Both the position numbers and the translations under genes were made by a program. The notes under the pieces are model-generated. The model ran no database searches. It saw only the letters and a program-made list of their open reading frames with translations, and was not told the origin of the DNA. Shown piece by piece: positions 1 through 7,840 of a stretch of DNA of 64,000 bases. The stretch covers positions 98,305-162,304 of the forward strand of contig NZ_CAJZAR010000090.1 in NCBI RefSeq assembly GCF_914484835.1, given 5' to 3'. Origin of the DNA: Paraburkholderia tropica (GTDB taxonomy: Bacteria > Pseudomonadota > Gammaproteobacteria > Burkholderiales > Burkholderiaceae). The first letter of the stretch is position 1. Every line of letters begins with the position of its first letter.

Positions 1-176
1 CGGAGTACGGCGAGCAATTCCAGTCGTCGCTGTTCTGCTCGCCGCAGAGCTACACGGTGGCGAACGCGGACCAGACCTATGTGTTCGCCGACACGGTCCA
101 CCCGAGCACGCACACGCATGCGCTGTTCGCGCAATACGTCGAGCAGACGATTGCGAGCAAGGGGCTTGGGAAGTAA
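1..176 (+). CDS. SGNH/GDSL-type lipase or esterase, C-terminal fragment
   Basis: Only the last 58 codons are in the window; the reading frame is already open at base 3 and stops at 174-176. The fragment ends with a DTVHPS block followed by a helix (HALFAQYVEQTI). In SGNH/GDSL hydrolases the catalytic Asp and His lie three residues apart in a D-x-x-H near the C-terminus, followed by a helix like this one. In Burkholderia such proteins are secreted esterases or lipases. The N-terminus, and any autotransporter domain, lies outside the window. The family call rests on this one motif and its position. A strong terminator follows at once. Confidence 0.6.
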   Translation, partial: EYGEQFQSSLFCSPQSYTVANADQTYVFADTVHPSTHTHALFAQYVEQTIASKGLGK

Positions 177-204
177 GTTCGCCGCCCTGCATTGTTTGAG
201 GGCG

Positions 205-239
205 AAAAAAAGCCCGGCCTGGAAAGCCGGGCTTTTTGT
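205..239. terminator. Bidirectional rho-independent terminator
   Basis: An 8-bp GC-rich stem (211-218 with 225-232) is flanked by an A run on the left and a T run on the right. It can therefore terminate both the plus-strand hydrolase gene ending at 176 and the minus-strand Sua5 gene ending at 272. Confidence 0.85.
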
Positions 240-271
240 TTGGGGAGCGAGCGTTATGCGCTACACCCACC

Positions 272-1321
272 CTACTCCTGCGCCTCAAACGCCGCCGCCG
301 CGCGCCCGAGCCGATCATTCACAGCGATCCACTCGATCGTTTCCGGCAGCTTCTCGATCAGAATGCGCGTGACATTCGCCCGATCGAGCGCGCGCAGCAG
401 GCCATACAACTCGCGCGCATACGCCTGCGGTTCTTCCGGCGCGGCCACGAAATGCACGTTGGCCGTCTGCGCCCAGGCACCCGCACGCGAAGCCCGCGCC
501 ACCAGCGCGACCGTCTCGCCCGCGTCGCGCGCGGCCGCGAGCTGCGGCTCCAGCGCCTCGAACGGCTGCAGCGCCAGCGGCGTGCGCGGCGCGTAGTGCG
601 CCTTGAGCGTGCCCGAGGCGCGCGGCGCCGTGGCGTCCGAACCATCGGGCAGACGCGGCGCCTCGCCGAGCACGCGCGCGATATCGTGCGGGCTCACGTG
701 GCCCGGACGCAGCAGCGCCGGGAAGCCGCGCGACAGATCGAGAATCGTCGATTCGATGCCCACGTCGCACGCGCCGCCGTCGAGCACATGCACCGCCGCG
801 CCGAACTCGTCGCGCACGTGCTGCGCCGTGGTCGGGCTCACATGGCCGAAGCGGTTCGCCGACGGCGCCGCGACGCCGCCATGTCCGCCCCGCCGCGCCG
901 AAAACGCGGCCAGCAGCTTCTGCGCGACCGGATGCGACGGGCAGCGCAGCCCCACCGAATCCTGGCCGCCGCTCACCGCATCGGGAATGCGCGCGTGGCG
1001 CTTGACGATCAGCGTGAGCGGGCCGGGCCAGAACGCATCGACGAGCTTTTGCGCGGCTTCCGGCCATTCGGCGGCCCAATACTGCGGATCGCCGCCCGGC
1101 GGCAGATGCACGATCACCGGATGGTTGGCGGGACGCCCCTTCGCGGCGTAGATGCGCGCGACGGCTTCGGGACTCGCCGCATCGCCGCCGAGGCCGTAGA
1201 CGGTCTCGGTCGGAAACGCGACCAGTTCGCCCGCATCGAGCAGCGTGGCGGCGTGCTCGATATCGGCATCGGTCAATGTCGAAACCGCGGAAGAAGCGGC
1301 GGAATGCGGCTGATCGGACAT
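272..1321 (-). CDS. L-threonylcarbamoyladenylate synthase, Sua5/YciO/YrdC/YwlC type
   Basis: Makes threonylcarbamoyl-AMP from threonine, bicarbonate and ATP, the first step of the t6A37 modification of ANN-decoding tRNAs, in the cytoplasm. The 349-residue product opens with the YrdC fold: FPTETVYGLGGDA lies at about residues 36-48 and the K-x-R substrate-binding pair is K61/R63. After a linker containing KAHYAPRTPL it carries a C-terminal Sua5 domain, so it is the long Sua5 form and not the short TsaC form. The start at 1321 (MSDQPHS) was chosen because the frame upstream overlaps purK and has no family similarity. It lies 14 bp after purK and is probably the last gene of the minus-strand purine operon. 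Confidence 0.9.
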   Translation of the reverse strand: MSDQPHSAASSAVSTLTDADIEHAATLLDAGELVAFPTETVYGLGGDAASPEAVARIYAAKGRPANHPVIVHLPPGGDPQYWAAEWPEAAQKLVDAFWPGPLTLIVKRHARIPDAVSGGQDSVGLRCPSHPVAQKLLAAFSARRGGHGGVAAPSANRFGHVSPTTAQHVRDEFGAAVHVLDGGACDVGIESTILDLSRGFPALLRPGHVSPHDIARVLGEAPRLPDGSDATAPRASGTLKAHYAPRTPLALQPFEALEPQLAAARDAGETVALVARASRAGAWAQTANVHFVAAPEEPQAYARELYGLLRALDRANVTRILIEKLPETIEWIAVNDRLGRAAAAFEAQE

Positions 1322-1335
1322 GATGCGCGGCGTCC

Positions 1336-2553
1336 TCAGCTCGTGACGATATGCAGCAGACGCGCGCAATCGCGTGCGGCCGTGCGGGCTTCGTCGAGCG
1401 TCGGCGCGGTGAAGTTCACGTGGCCCATCTTGCGGCCCGGACGCGCGTCTTCCTTGCCGTACAGATGCAGGCGCGCGGCGGGCATCGCCGCGACCTGGTC
1501 CCACGGCGGCGTGACGGGCGCGGCGCCCTTCTGCGCCTTCGCCTCGCCGGCGCCGGCCGGGAACCACACATCGCCGAGAATATTGAGCATCACGGCCGGC
1601 GAGTGCTGGCGCGTGTCGCCGAGCGGCATGCCCGTCATCGCGCGCACCTGCTGCTCGAACTGGCTCGTCGCGCAGGCATCGGTCGTGTAGTGGCCGGAGT
1701 TGTGCGGACGCGGCGCCATTTCGTTGGCGACCAGCGAACCGTCTTCGAGGATGAAGAACTCCACGCACAGCACGCCCACGTAGCCGAGCTTCGCCGCGAT
1801 CTGCAGCGCTGCCTGCTGCGCCTGCTTGACGAGCGCCTCGCTCGCGTCGGGCGCGGGCACGATCGTGTGCGACAGCACGCCGTTGCGGTGCGTGTTCTGC
1901 GCGAGCGGATAGACCACGGCCGCGCCGTTCGCGCCACGCGCGATCAGCGCGCTGACTTCGAACTTGAGCGGCAGACGCTTTTCGAGCACGCACGGCACGC
2001 CGCCGAGCGACGCATGCGCCTCGCGCACTTCGTCGGCATTCGTCACGCGGATCTGGCCCTTACCGTCGTAGCCCATGCGCGCCGTTTTCAGGATGCCGGG
2101 GAGCACGGCGGCGATCGTCGCGTCGTCGATACCGGCGAGCGCCTGCGACGACTCGATCACCACGTGCGGCGCGACCGGCACGCCCGACGCCGCGATAAAG
2201 CGTTTCTCGGCGATGCGGTCCTGCGCGACGGCCACGCAGCGTCCGGCCGGGCTCACGAAGGTCGATTTGGCGAGCGCGTCGAGGCTCGCGGCGGGCACGT
2301 TCTCGAACTCAGTCGAGATCGCGGCGCACAGGCGCGCGAGTTCGGTCAGCGCGGCTTCGTCGTCGTAGGCCGCGCAAATATGGCGATCGGCGACCGCGCC
2401 TGCGGGGCTGGTCGCGTCCGGGTCGAGCACGGCGACGCGATAGCCCATCGCCTGAGCGGCAAAGCAGAACATGCGGCCGAGCTGGCCGCCACCCACCATG
2501 CCCAGCCAAGCGCCGGGCAGGATCGGTGAAACCGGAGAATTGTCAGGAGTCAT
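1336..2553 (-). CDS. purK: N5-carboxyaminoimidazole ribonucleotide synthase
   Basis: Converts AIR, bicarbonate and ATP to N5-CAIR in de novo purine synthesis. The 405-residue ATP-grasp protein has the N-terminal nucleotide-fold motif GMVGGGQLGRMF at about 18-29, an ATP-grasp glycine loop (ARMGYDGKGQ) near the middle, and the metal-binding segment NEMAPRPHNSGH in the last third. All are diagnostic for PurK as opposed to PurT. PurE, which uses its product, is encoded 196 bp upstream on the same strand, and Sua5 follows after 14 bp. Confidence 0.97.
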   Translation of the reverse strand: MTPDNSPVSPILPGAWLGMVGGGQLGRMFCFAAQAMGYRVAVLDPDATSPAGAVADRHICAAYDDEAALTELARLCAAISTEFENVPAASLDALAKSTFVSPAGRCVAVAQDRIAEKRFIAASGVPVAPHVVIESSQALAGIDDATIAAVLPGILKTARMGYDGKGQIRVTNADEVREAHASLGGVPCVLEKRLPLKFEVSALIARGANGAAVVYPLAQNTHRNGVLSHTIVPAPDASEALVKQAQQAALQIAAKLGYVGVLCVEFFILEDGSLVANEMAPRPHNSGHYTTDACATSQFEQQVRAMTGMPLGDTRQHSPAVMLNILGDVWFPAGAGEAKAQKGAAPVTPPWDQVAAMPAARLHLYGKEDARPGRKMGHVNFTAPTLDEARTAARDCARLLHIVTS

Positions 2554-2620
2554 CTTCGTGGTCGGTCGCGGCTGGCCGCGGCGCGTGGGGTACGTCGCGC
2601 GGTCCAGTCCGGGGGTTTAA

Positions 2621-2654
2621 CGTCGAAGGCCGGACGCGATGCCGGCCTTCGACG
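2621..2654. repeat. Perfect 13-bp inverted repeat between purE and purK
   Basis: Two 13-bp arms (2621-2633 and 2642-2654) are exactly complementary around an 8-nt loop. They form a very stable GC-rich hairpin in the 196-bp spacer between the purE stop and the purK start. There is no T run on either side, so it is not a standard intrinsic terminator. It may be an mRNA processing or stability element, or a pausing site, between the two cistrons. Confidence 0.6.
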
Positions 2655-2749
2655 GTGTCACTTCAGGCGGCGCCCGATGGAGCAACAAGACTTCAAATGA
2701 CGTCAAATCACATCGATCTGCGCCAATTTCAGCACTTAAGGCACGGCGC

Positions 2750-3268
2750 TCAGAGCGCCGGCAGCACCATCGCATGCGCCGCTTCGTTCTGGCGCACGCG
2801 GAACGCCGCGAGCTTGTTCGCGTATTCCGGGTCGGTCACGCTCAGCATCGAGATGGCGAACAGCGCCGCATTGGCCGCGCCCGCCTCGCCGATGGCGAAG
2901 GTCGCGACCGGCACGCCCTTGGGCATCTGCACGATCGAATGGAGCGAGTCCACGCCCTTCAGATACTTGCTGACCGCCGGCACGCCGAGCACGGGCACCG
3001 TGGTCTTGGCCGCCAGCATGCCCGGCAGATGCGCCGCGCCGCCCGCGCCCGCGATGATCGCGCGCAGGCCGCGCTCGCGCGCTTTCTCCGCGTACTCGAA
3101 CATCTCGTCGGGCATGCGGTGCGCCGAGACGACCTTGGCTTCGTACGCCACGCCGAACTCCTGCAGGATCGCGACCGCGTGCTTCATCGTTTCCCAGTCG
3201 GAGCTGGAACCCATCAACACGCCGACGAGGGGTGCCGCATGCTGGTGAGCCGTCTGAACTTCGCTCAT
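2750..3268 (-). CDS. purE: 5-(carboxyamino)imidazole ribonucleotide mutase
   Basis: Rearranges N5-CAIR to CAIR, the step after PurK. The 172-residue product has the class I PurE signatures: GVLMGSSSDWE at about 16-26, SAHRMPDEM with the catalytic His at about 48-56, and AGAGGAAHLPGM in the middle. The presence of purK in the same operon agrees with a class I mutase that uses N5-CAIR and not CO2. It lies 76 bp downstream of purC on the same strand. A short N-terminal extension (MSEVQTAHQHAAP) is normal for this group. Confidence 0.97.
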   Translation of the reverse strand: MSEVQTAHQHAAPLVGVLMGSSSDWETMKHAVAILQEFGVAYEAKVVSAHRMPDEMFEYAEKARERGLRAIIAGAGGAAHLPGMLAAKTTVPVLGVPAVSKYLKGVDSLHSIVQMPKGVPVATFAIGEAGAANAALFAISMLSVTDPEYANKLAAFRVRQNEAAHAMVLPAL

Positions 3269-3344
3269 TGTGCTTCCTTCTTCCTTCTATTCACTGCGAT
3301 GGCGGCCTCAAGCGACTGCCATCCGCGTACATCAGCCTTAGGCC

Positions 3345-4235
3345 TCAGGCCAGCTTCTGGCCCGTGAGGCGCTCGAGCGCTTCCTGATACTTGGCCGAGG
3401 TCTTTTCGACGACGTCTTCCGGCAGCTTCGGCGCCGGCGGCTCCTTCGCCCAATCCTGGGTTTCGAGCCAGTCGCGCACGAACTGCTTGTCGAACGACGG
3501 CGGGTTCGAGCCCACCTGATACTGGTCGGCGGGCCAGAAGCGCGACGAGTCGGCCGTGAGCGCCTCGTCCATCAGGAACAGCTGGCCGTGGTTATCCAGA
3601 CCGAATTCGAACTTGGTGTCGGCGATGATGATGCCGCGCGTCGCCGCGTAGTCGGCGGCTTCCTTGTACAGCTTGATGGAGATCTCTTTGATCGTGCGCG
3701 AGAGTTCGGTGCCGATGCGGCGCTCCATCTCGTCGTACGTGATGTTCTCGTCGTGATGGCCCATTTCGGCCTTCGCGGCGGGCGTGAAGATCGGCTCGGG
3801 CAGCTTCTGCGCGTTTTGCAGGCCCGGCGGCAGCTCGACGCCGCACACGGCGCCCGTTGCCTGATAGTCCTTCCAGCCGCTGCCGGCCAGATAGCCGCGC
3901 ACCACGGCTTCGACGAGGATCGGCTCAAGGCGCTTCACCACCACGGCGCGGCCCTTGACCTGCTCGACTTCGTCGGCGGCCACCACGGTTTCGGGCGCGA
4001 CGCCCGTGAGGTGGTTCGGCACGACGTGCTTGAGCTTCTCGAACCAGAAGTCGGCCATCTGGTTGAGCACCTCGCCCTTGCGCGGAATCGGCTCGCCCAT
4101 GATGACGTCGAACGCCGACAGACGGTCGGTGGTGACGATCAGCAGCTTGTCGTCGCCCACGGCGTAGTTGTCGCGGACCTTGCCGCGGCCCAGAAGCGGC
4201 AGCGAGCGGAGCGTGGATTCGTAGAGGGTAGACAT
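3345..4235 (-). CDS. purC: Phosphoribosylaminoimidazole-succinocarboxamide synthase (SAICAR synthase)
   Basis: Joins CAIR and aspartate with ATP to form SAICAR, directly after PurE in the pathway. The 296-residue length fits the longer bacterial/yeast-like PurC. The motif GRGKVRDNYAVGDD lies at about 17-30, LLIVTTDRLSAFDVIM follows, and VVKRLEPILVEAVVRGYLAGSGW is in the middle. It is the first gene of the purC-purE-purK-Sua5 run. A probable terminator between it and fba suggests the purine genes have their own promoter in 4236-4320. Confidence 0.97.
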   Translation of the reverse strand: MSTLYESTLRSLPLLGRGKVRDNYAVGDDKLLIVTTDRLSAFDVIMGEPIPRKGEVLNQMADFWFEKLKHVVPNHLTGVAPETVVAADEVEQVKGRAVVVKRLEPILVEAVVRGYLAGSGWKDYQATGAVCGVELPPGLQNAQKLPEPIFTPAAKAEMGHHDENITYDEMERRIGTELSRTIKEISIKLYKEAADYAATRGIIIADTKFEFGLDNHGQLFLMDEALTADSSRFWPADQYQVGSNPPSFDKQFVRDWLETQDWAKEPPAPKLPEDVVEKTSAKYQEALERLTGQKLA

Positions 4236-4319
4236 CGTCGTGATTCGCTAAAAGAACAATCGAAACGGAAGCGGGACCGGCGCGGACGGCCGGAATCCGG
4301 AAAGTAATGCGAGGGTAAA

Positions 4320-4376
4320 CTAAAAACCGCTAAAAAGCTCATCGCCGTTCCCCCGAAACTGGCGGAAACGGCGACG
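4320..4376 (-). terminator. Probable intrinsic terminator downstream of fba
   Basis: On the minus strand an 8-bp stem (4067-independent arms 4067 excluded: arms are 4367-4374 and 4342-4349) is followed within a few bases by two separate runs of five T. A second GC-rich imperfect hairpin lies at 4389-4421, just after the fba stop. Together they probably end the glycolytic transcript before purC. Confidence 0.5.
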
Positions 4377-4433
4377 TTGCAACTCGCTGCGGGCGCGCGC
4401 CGGACTGGCCGGCGCGCCCCGCGCGACCACCGC

Positions 4434-5498
4434 TTAGCGGACGATCTGCGCGAGTTCGCCCGACTTGTACTTCGCGGCGATCGCATCCAGCGAGACCGGC
4501 TTGATCTTGCCAGCCTGGCCTTCGCAGCCGAACGCGAGGAAGCGGTCCACGCAAACCTTCTTCGCGGCTTCGCGAGCCGGCTTCAGGTAGTCGCGCGGGT
4601 CGAACTTCGACGGATTTTCGTACATATAGCGACGGATCGCGCCCGTGATCGCCAGACGCAGGTCGGTGTCGATGTTGATCTTGCGAACGCCGTGACGAAT
4701 GCCTTCCTGGATCTCCTCCACCGGCACGCCGTACGTTTCCTTCATGTCGCCGCCGAATTCGCGGATCTCGGCCAGCAGTTCCTGCGGCACCGACGACGAA
4801 CCGTGCATCACGAGGTGCGTGTTCGGAATGCGCGCGTGGATTTCCTTGATGCGCTGGATCGACAGGATGTCGCCCGTGGGCTTCTTGGAGAACTTGTACG
4901 CGCCATGCGAGGTGCCGATGGCGATCGCCAGCGCGTCGCACTGCGTGAGCTTCACGAAGTCGGCGGCCTGCTCCGGATCGGTCAGGAGCTGCTCGCGCGT
5001 CATCGTGCCTTCGGCGCCGTGACCGTCTTCCTTGTCGCCCTTCATGGTTTCCAGCGAACCGAGCACGCCCAGTTCCGCTTCCACCGTGACGCCGATCGAG
5101 TGCGCCATTTCCACGACTTTACGCGACACATCGACGTTGTATTCGTACGATGCAACCGTCTTGCCGTCGGCTTCGAGCGAGCCGTCCATCATCACGCTGG
5201 TGAAACCGCTGCGGATCGCTGCCATGCAGACCGCCGGCGACTGGCCGTGATCCTGGTGCATCACGACCGGAATATGCGGAAACGACTCGACCGCGGCTTC
5301 GATCAGGTGACGCAGGAACGGTTCGCCCGCGTATTTGCGCGCGCCTGCCGAGGCTTGCATGATCACCGGCGAGCCGACCTGGTTCGCCGCTTCCATGATC
5401 GCCTGAACCTGCTCCAGGTTGTTCACGTTGAACGCCGGCAAGCCGTAGCCGTTCTCGGCCGCGTGGTCGAGCAGTTGACGCATTGAAACGAGAGGCAT
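4434..5498 (-). CDS. fba: Class II fructose-1,6-bisphosphate aldolase
   Basis: Reversible cleavage of fructose-1,6-bisphosphate to DHAP and glyceraldehyde-3-phosphate, dependent on Zn2+. The 354-residue protein has the class II metal-binding motif HQDHG (H81, H84), the MMDGSL and EAELGVLG segments, HGSSSVPQE and the phosphate-binding NIDTDLR. It matches the long class IIB subgroup with the extended GEGEG-type insertion loop. The start at 5498 (MPLVSMRQLL) follows a clear AAGGAG ribosome binding site. The open frame upstream of it has no family similarity. In the minus-strand order it follows pgk and pyk, which gives a glycolytic cluster. Confidence 0.97.
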   Translation of the reverse strand: MPLVSMRQLLDHAAENGYGLPAFNVNNLEQVQAIMEAANQVGSPVIMQASAGARKYAGEPFLRHLIEAAVESFPHIPVVMHQDHGQSPAVCMAAIRSGFTSVMMDGSLEADGKTVASYEYNVDVSRKVVEMAHSIGVTVEAELGVLGSLETMKGDKEDGHGAEGTMTREQLLTDPEQAADFVKLTQCDALAIAIGTSHGAYKFSKKPTGDILSIQRIKEIHARIPNTHLVMHGSSSVPQELLAEIREFGGDMKETYGVPVEEIQEGIRHGVRKINIDTDLRLAITGAIRRYMYENPSKFDPRDYLKPAREAAKKVCVDRFLAFGCEGQAGKIKPVSLDAIAAKYKSGELAQIVR

Positions 5499-5965
5499 TG
5501 TGCTACTCCTTTGATTTGAAACGAATTGCTTCGTGCCGCCGGCCGTCTTGCGCAGCCGGTCGTGGGCGGCCTGGCAGCCGCCGCCCCGCGTGTCGCGACG
5601 CGGGCTCAATGCCGTGATTTTATCGCGAAGCCACTGCAATTCCCGCGCCGATCGCGTAACTGGCATGAAATTGGCGTATCGGAACGTCAGATCGGCGAGA
5701 AGATGCAAAAAGAATTGACAGCCCGCGCGCCGCCTCATCTGCGCGCAGACTGCAATTTCGGGGAAAATGCGGGGATTTTGCTGCGATTTAGCGCCTATCC
5801 AGCACCTATCTAACGCCGATCTGATACCAATGTGATACCAGTCGGCGCACGCCGGAATTTTTTATTTTTCGCGCTTCGAGACGCGCGCCGGATCGGCCAA
5901 AACCGGCAAAAAACCGCCGAAAAGCGCGCAGTCTCGAAAATAAAGCGAAAAAAATCGCGGCGGAT
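5499..5965. other. fba leader and pyk-fba spacer
   Basis: 467 bp without a convincing gene. The part next to fba holds its ribosome binding site. The middle is AT-richer than its surroundings and includes the direct repeat TGATACCA-ATG-TGATACCA at 5822-5840. The part nearest pyk has a long inverted repeat (5877-5888 with 5924-5936) and A/T runs that probably serve as the pyk terminator. Confidence 0.5.
5877..5936 (-). terminator. Long hairpin downstream of pyk, possible terminator
   Basis: CGAGAC-GCGCGC at 5877-5888 pairs with GCGCGC-A-GTCTCG at 5924-5936, with one bulged base. The loop itself contains small GC stems and T runs when read on the minus strand. It is about 30 bp past the pyk stop, preceded by a 7-T run. 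The tail after the stem is mixed A/T, so the terminator role is likely but not certain. Confidence 0.45.
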
Positions 5966-7402
5966 TTACAGCACGTCGCCGACGCGAACGATCTTCAGCG
6001 TGTTCGTGCCGCCCGGCTGGCCCATCGGCTCGCCGACCGTCAGCACGACCATGTCGCCGCGCGACGCGTAACCCTTGCTGACGACCACTTCGATCGCCTG
6101 CTGGAGCGCCGTGTCGCGGTCGCTGCTGGTGTCCAGATGCAGCGGCGTGACGTTACGGTAGAGCGACATCGCGCGCTCGCTGCCCACGCGCGGCGTGAGC
6201 GCGAAGATCGGCACATGGGTCCAGTGACGTGACATCCAGAGCGCGGTCGAGCCCGATTCCGTGAGCGCGACGATGGCTTTCGCGCCCAGATGGTAGGCCG
6301 TGAACAGCGCGCCCATGGCGATCGACTGGTCGATGCGCGTGAAGGTGCGGTCGAGGAAATCCTTGTCCAGCTCGCTGTGTTCGGACTTCTCGGCTTCCAG
6401 ACAGATCGCGGCCATCGTTTCGATGGTCTGCACCGGATACTTGCCCGCCGCCGATTCGGCCGAGAGCATCACCGCATCGGTGCCGTCGAGCACGGCGTTG
6501 GCGACGTCCGAGACTTCGGCGCGCGTGGGCACCGGCGCGTGGATCATCGACTCCATCATCTGCGTAGCCGTGATCACGAGTTTGTTCGACTCGCGCGCCA
6601 TGCGGATCATGCGCTTTTGCAGCGCCGGCACCGCGGCGTTACCGACTTCCACGGCCAGGTCGCCGCGCGCGACCATGATGCCGTCCGACGAATCGAGAAT
6701 CTCCTGCAGCGCCGGAATGGCTTCGGCGCGCTCGATCTTCGCGATCATCTTCGGCTTCACGCCGTAGGGCGCACCCGCGATATTCGCGAGCTGGCGCGCC
6801 ATTTCCATGTCGGTGGCGTTCTTCGGGAACGACACGGCGACGAAATCCACGGCCAGCGACATCGCCGTGCGGATATCTTCCATGTCCTTCGCCGTCAGCG
6901 CGGGCGCCGTGAGGCCGCCGCCCTGGCGGTTGATGCCCTTGTTGTTCGACAGGTCGCCGCCGATCTTCACGATCGTGTGGATCTCGCTGCCGATCACGCG
7001 CGCGACATCGAGCACGATCAGGCCGTCGTTGAGCAGCAGCACGTCGCCCGGCTTCAGGTCGCGCGGCAGGTCTTTGTAGTCGAGACCGACACGCTCGTCG
7101 TTGCCGAGTTCGCACTCGGCGTCGAGGATGAAGGGCTGACCCGGCTCGAGCGTCGTCTTGCCGTTCTCGAACTTGCCGACGCGAATCTTCGGGCCTTGCA
7201 GATCGGCCATGATCGCGACTTCACGGCCGGCCTGACGGGCGCACTCCCGCACGGTTTCGGCACGCTGACGGTGGTCGTCGGCCGTGCCGTGCGAGAAGTT
7301 GAGGCGCACCACGTCCAATCCTGCGCGGATCATTTTCAGCAGGATGTCCGGCGTGCTGGAAGCCGGACCGATGGTGGCGACAATCTTGGTGGCGCGATGC
7401 AT
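5966..7402 (-). CDS. pyk: Pyruvate kinase
   Basis: Transfers phosphate from PEP to ADP, the last step of glycolysis. The 478-residue core starts MHRATKIVATIGPASS and has the NFSHG motif near residue 35, MVARGDLAVEVG in the middle and the active-site TATQMMESMI. Full family length ends in GGTNTLKIVRVGDVL. I chose 7402 because GAGGAG (7407-7412) lies directly before this ATG and pyruvate kinases start here. However, the same frame stays open for another 146 codons, back to an ATG that abuts the pgk stop (see 7403-7840). In this block pgk, pyk and fba are read in that order. Confidence 0.95.
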   Translation of the reverse strand: MHRATKIVATIGPASSTPDILLKMIRAGLDVVRLNFSHGTADDHRQRAETVRECARQAGREVAIMADLQGPKIRVGKFENGKTTLEPGQPFILDAECELGNDERVGLDYKDLPRDLKPGDVLLLNDGLIVLDVARVIGSEIHTIVKIGGDLSNNKGINRQGGGLTAPALTAKDMEDIRTAMSLAVDFVAVSFPKNATDMEMARQLANIAGAPYGVKPKMIAKIERAEAIPALQEILDSSDGIMVARGDLAVEVGNAAVPALQKRMIRMARESNKLVITATQMMESMIHAPVPTRAEVSDVANAVLDGTDAVMLSAESAAGKYPVQTIETMAAICLEAEKSEHSELDKDFLDRTFTRIDQSIAMGALFTAYHLGAKAIVALTESGSTALWMSRHWTHVPIFALTPRVGSERAMSLYRNVTPLHLDTSSDRDTALQQAIEVVVSKGYASRGDMVVLTVGEPMGQPGGTNTLKIVRVGDVL

Positions 7403-7840
7403 GAGTCTCCTCGTCTGGAAAGGATCGCTGGGAAAACCGTTGCTGCGAGAAGGGCTGGCCGGCTGCGCCGCAGAGGCGGACGCGCCGGAACGCGCACCGG
7501 TCATGGCCGGCGTCGCTTTCTTGGAGGACGCCGCTGCCGTCTGGATGACGGTGGCGGCGCGATTCATGTTGGTTTGCCCGGCGGACGTGGCTGTGCGTCC
7601 GGCGGGGGAATTCGGTTCGCTCACCGGCGTCGCGCGCGATTCAGCGGTCGGCGCTGACGTCGGTTCAAGAGCGGCATCGGCTGCGGGCGTCGCGCCCGCC
7701 CGCACCGTGCCTGCGAGGGGCGTGCCCCCCGCTTTCGTCGGTTTCTGCCTGGCGGCGGCCCCGGTTGCCACGCGCGGCTTCTGCGCGTTGGCACGAGGAA
7801 GCTTGTTGGTGGCCTTCCCGGCCGGGGCGCGCGGCGCCAT
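7403..7840 (-). other. Open in-frame Ala/Pro/Thr-rich segment between pgk and pyk
   Basis: 438 bp (146 codons) without a stop, in frame with pyk. It begins with an ATG at 7840 that directly follows the pgk stop (TAA-ATG). The translation is low-complexity: many Ala, Thr, Pro, Ser and Gly, a few Lys and Arg, and no recognisable domain. It could be an N-terminal disordered extension of Pyk, a leader region that is open only because GC-rich DNA lacks stops, or a small coupled ORF. The strong ribosome binding site before 7402 favours the shorter Pyk. Confidence 0.35.

Noticed and set aside
236..1690. 484-codon plus-strand ORF
   Set aside because: Arg-rich antisense shadow of the Sua5 and purK genes; no domain, no ribosome binding site.
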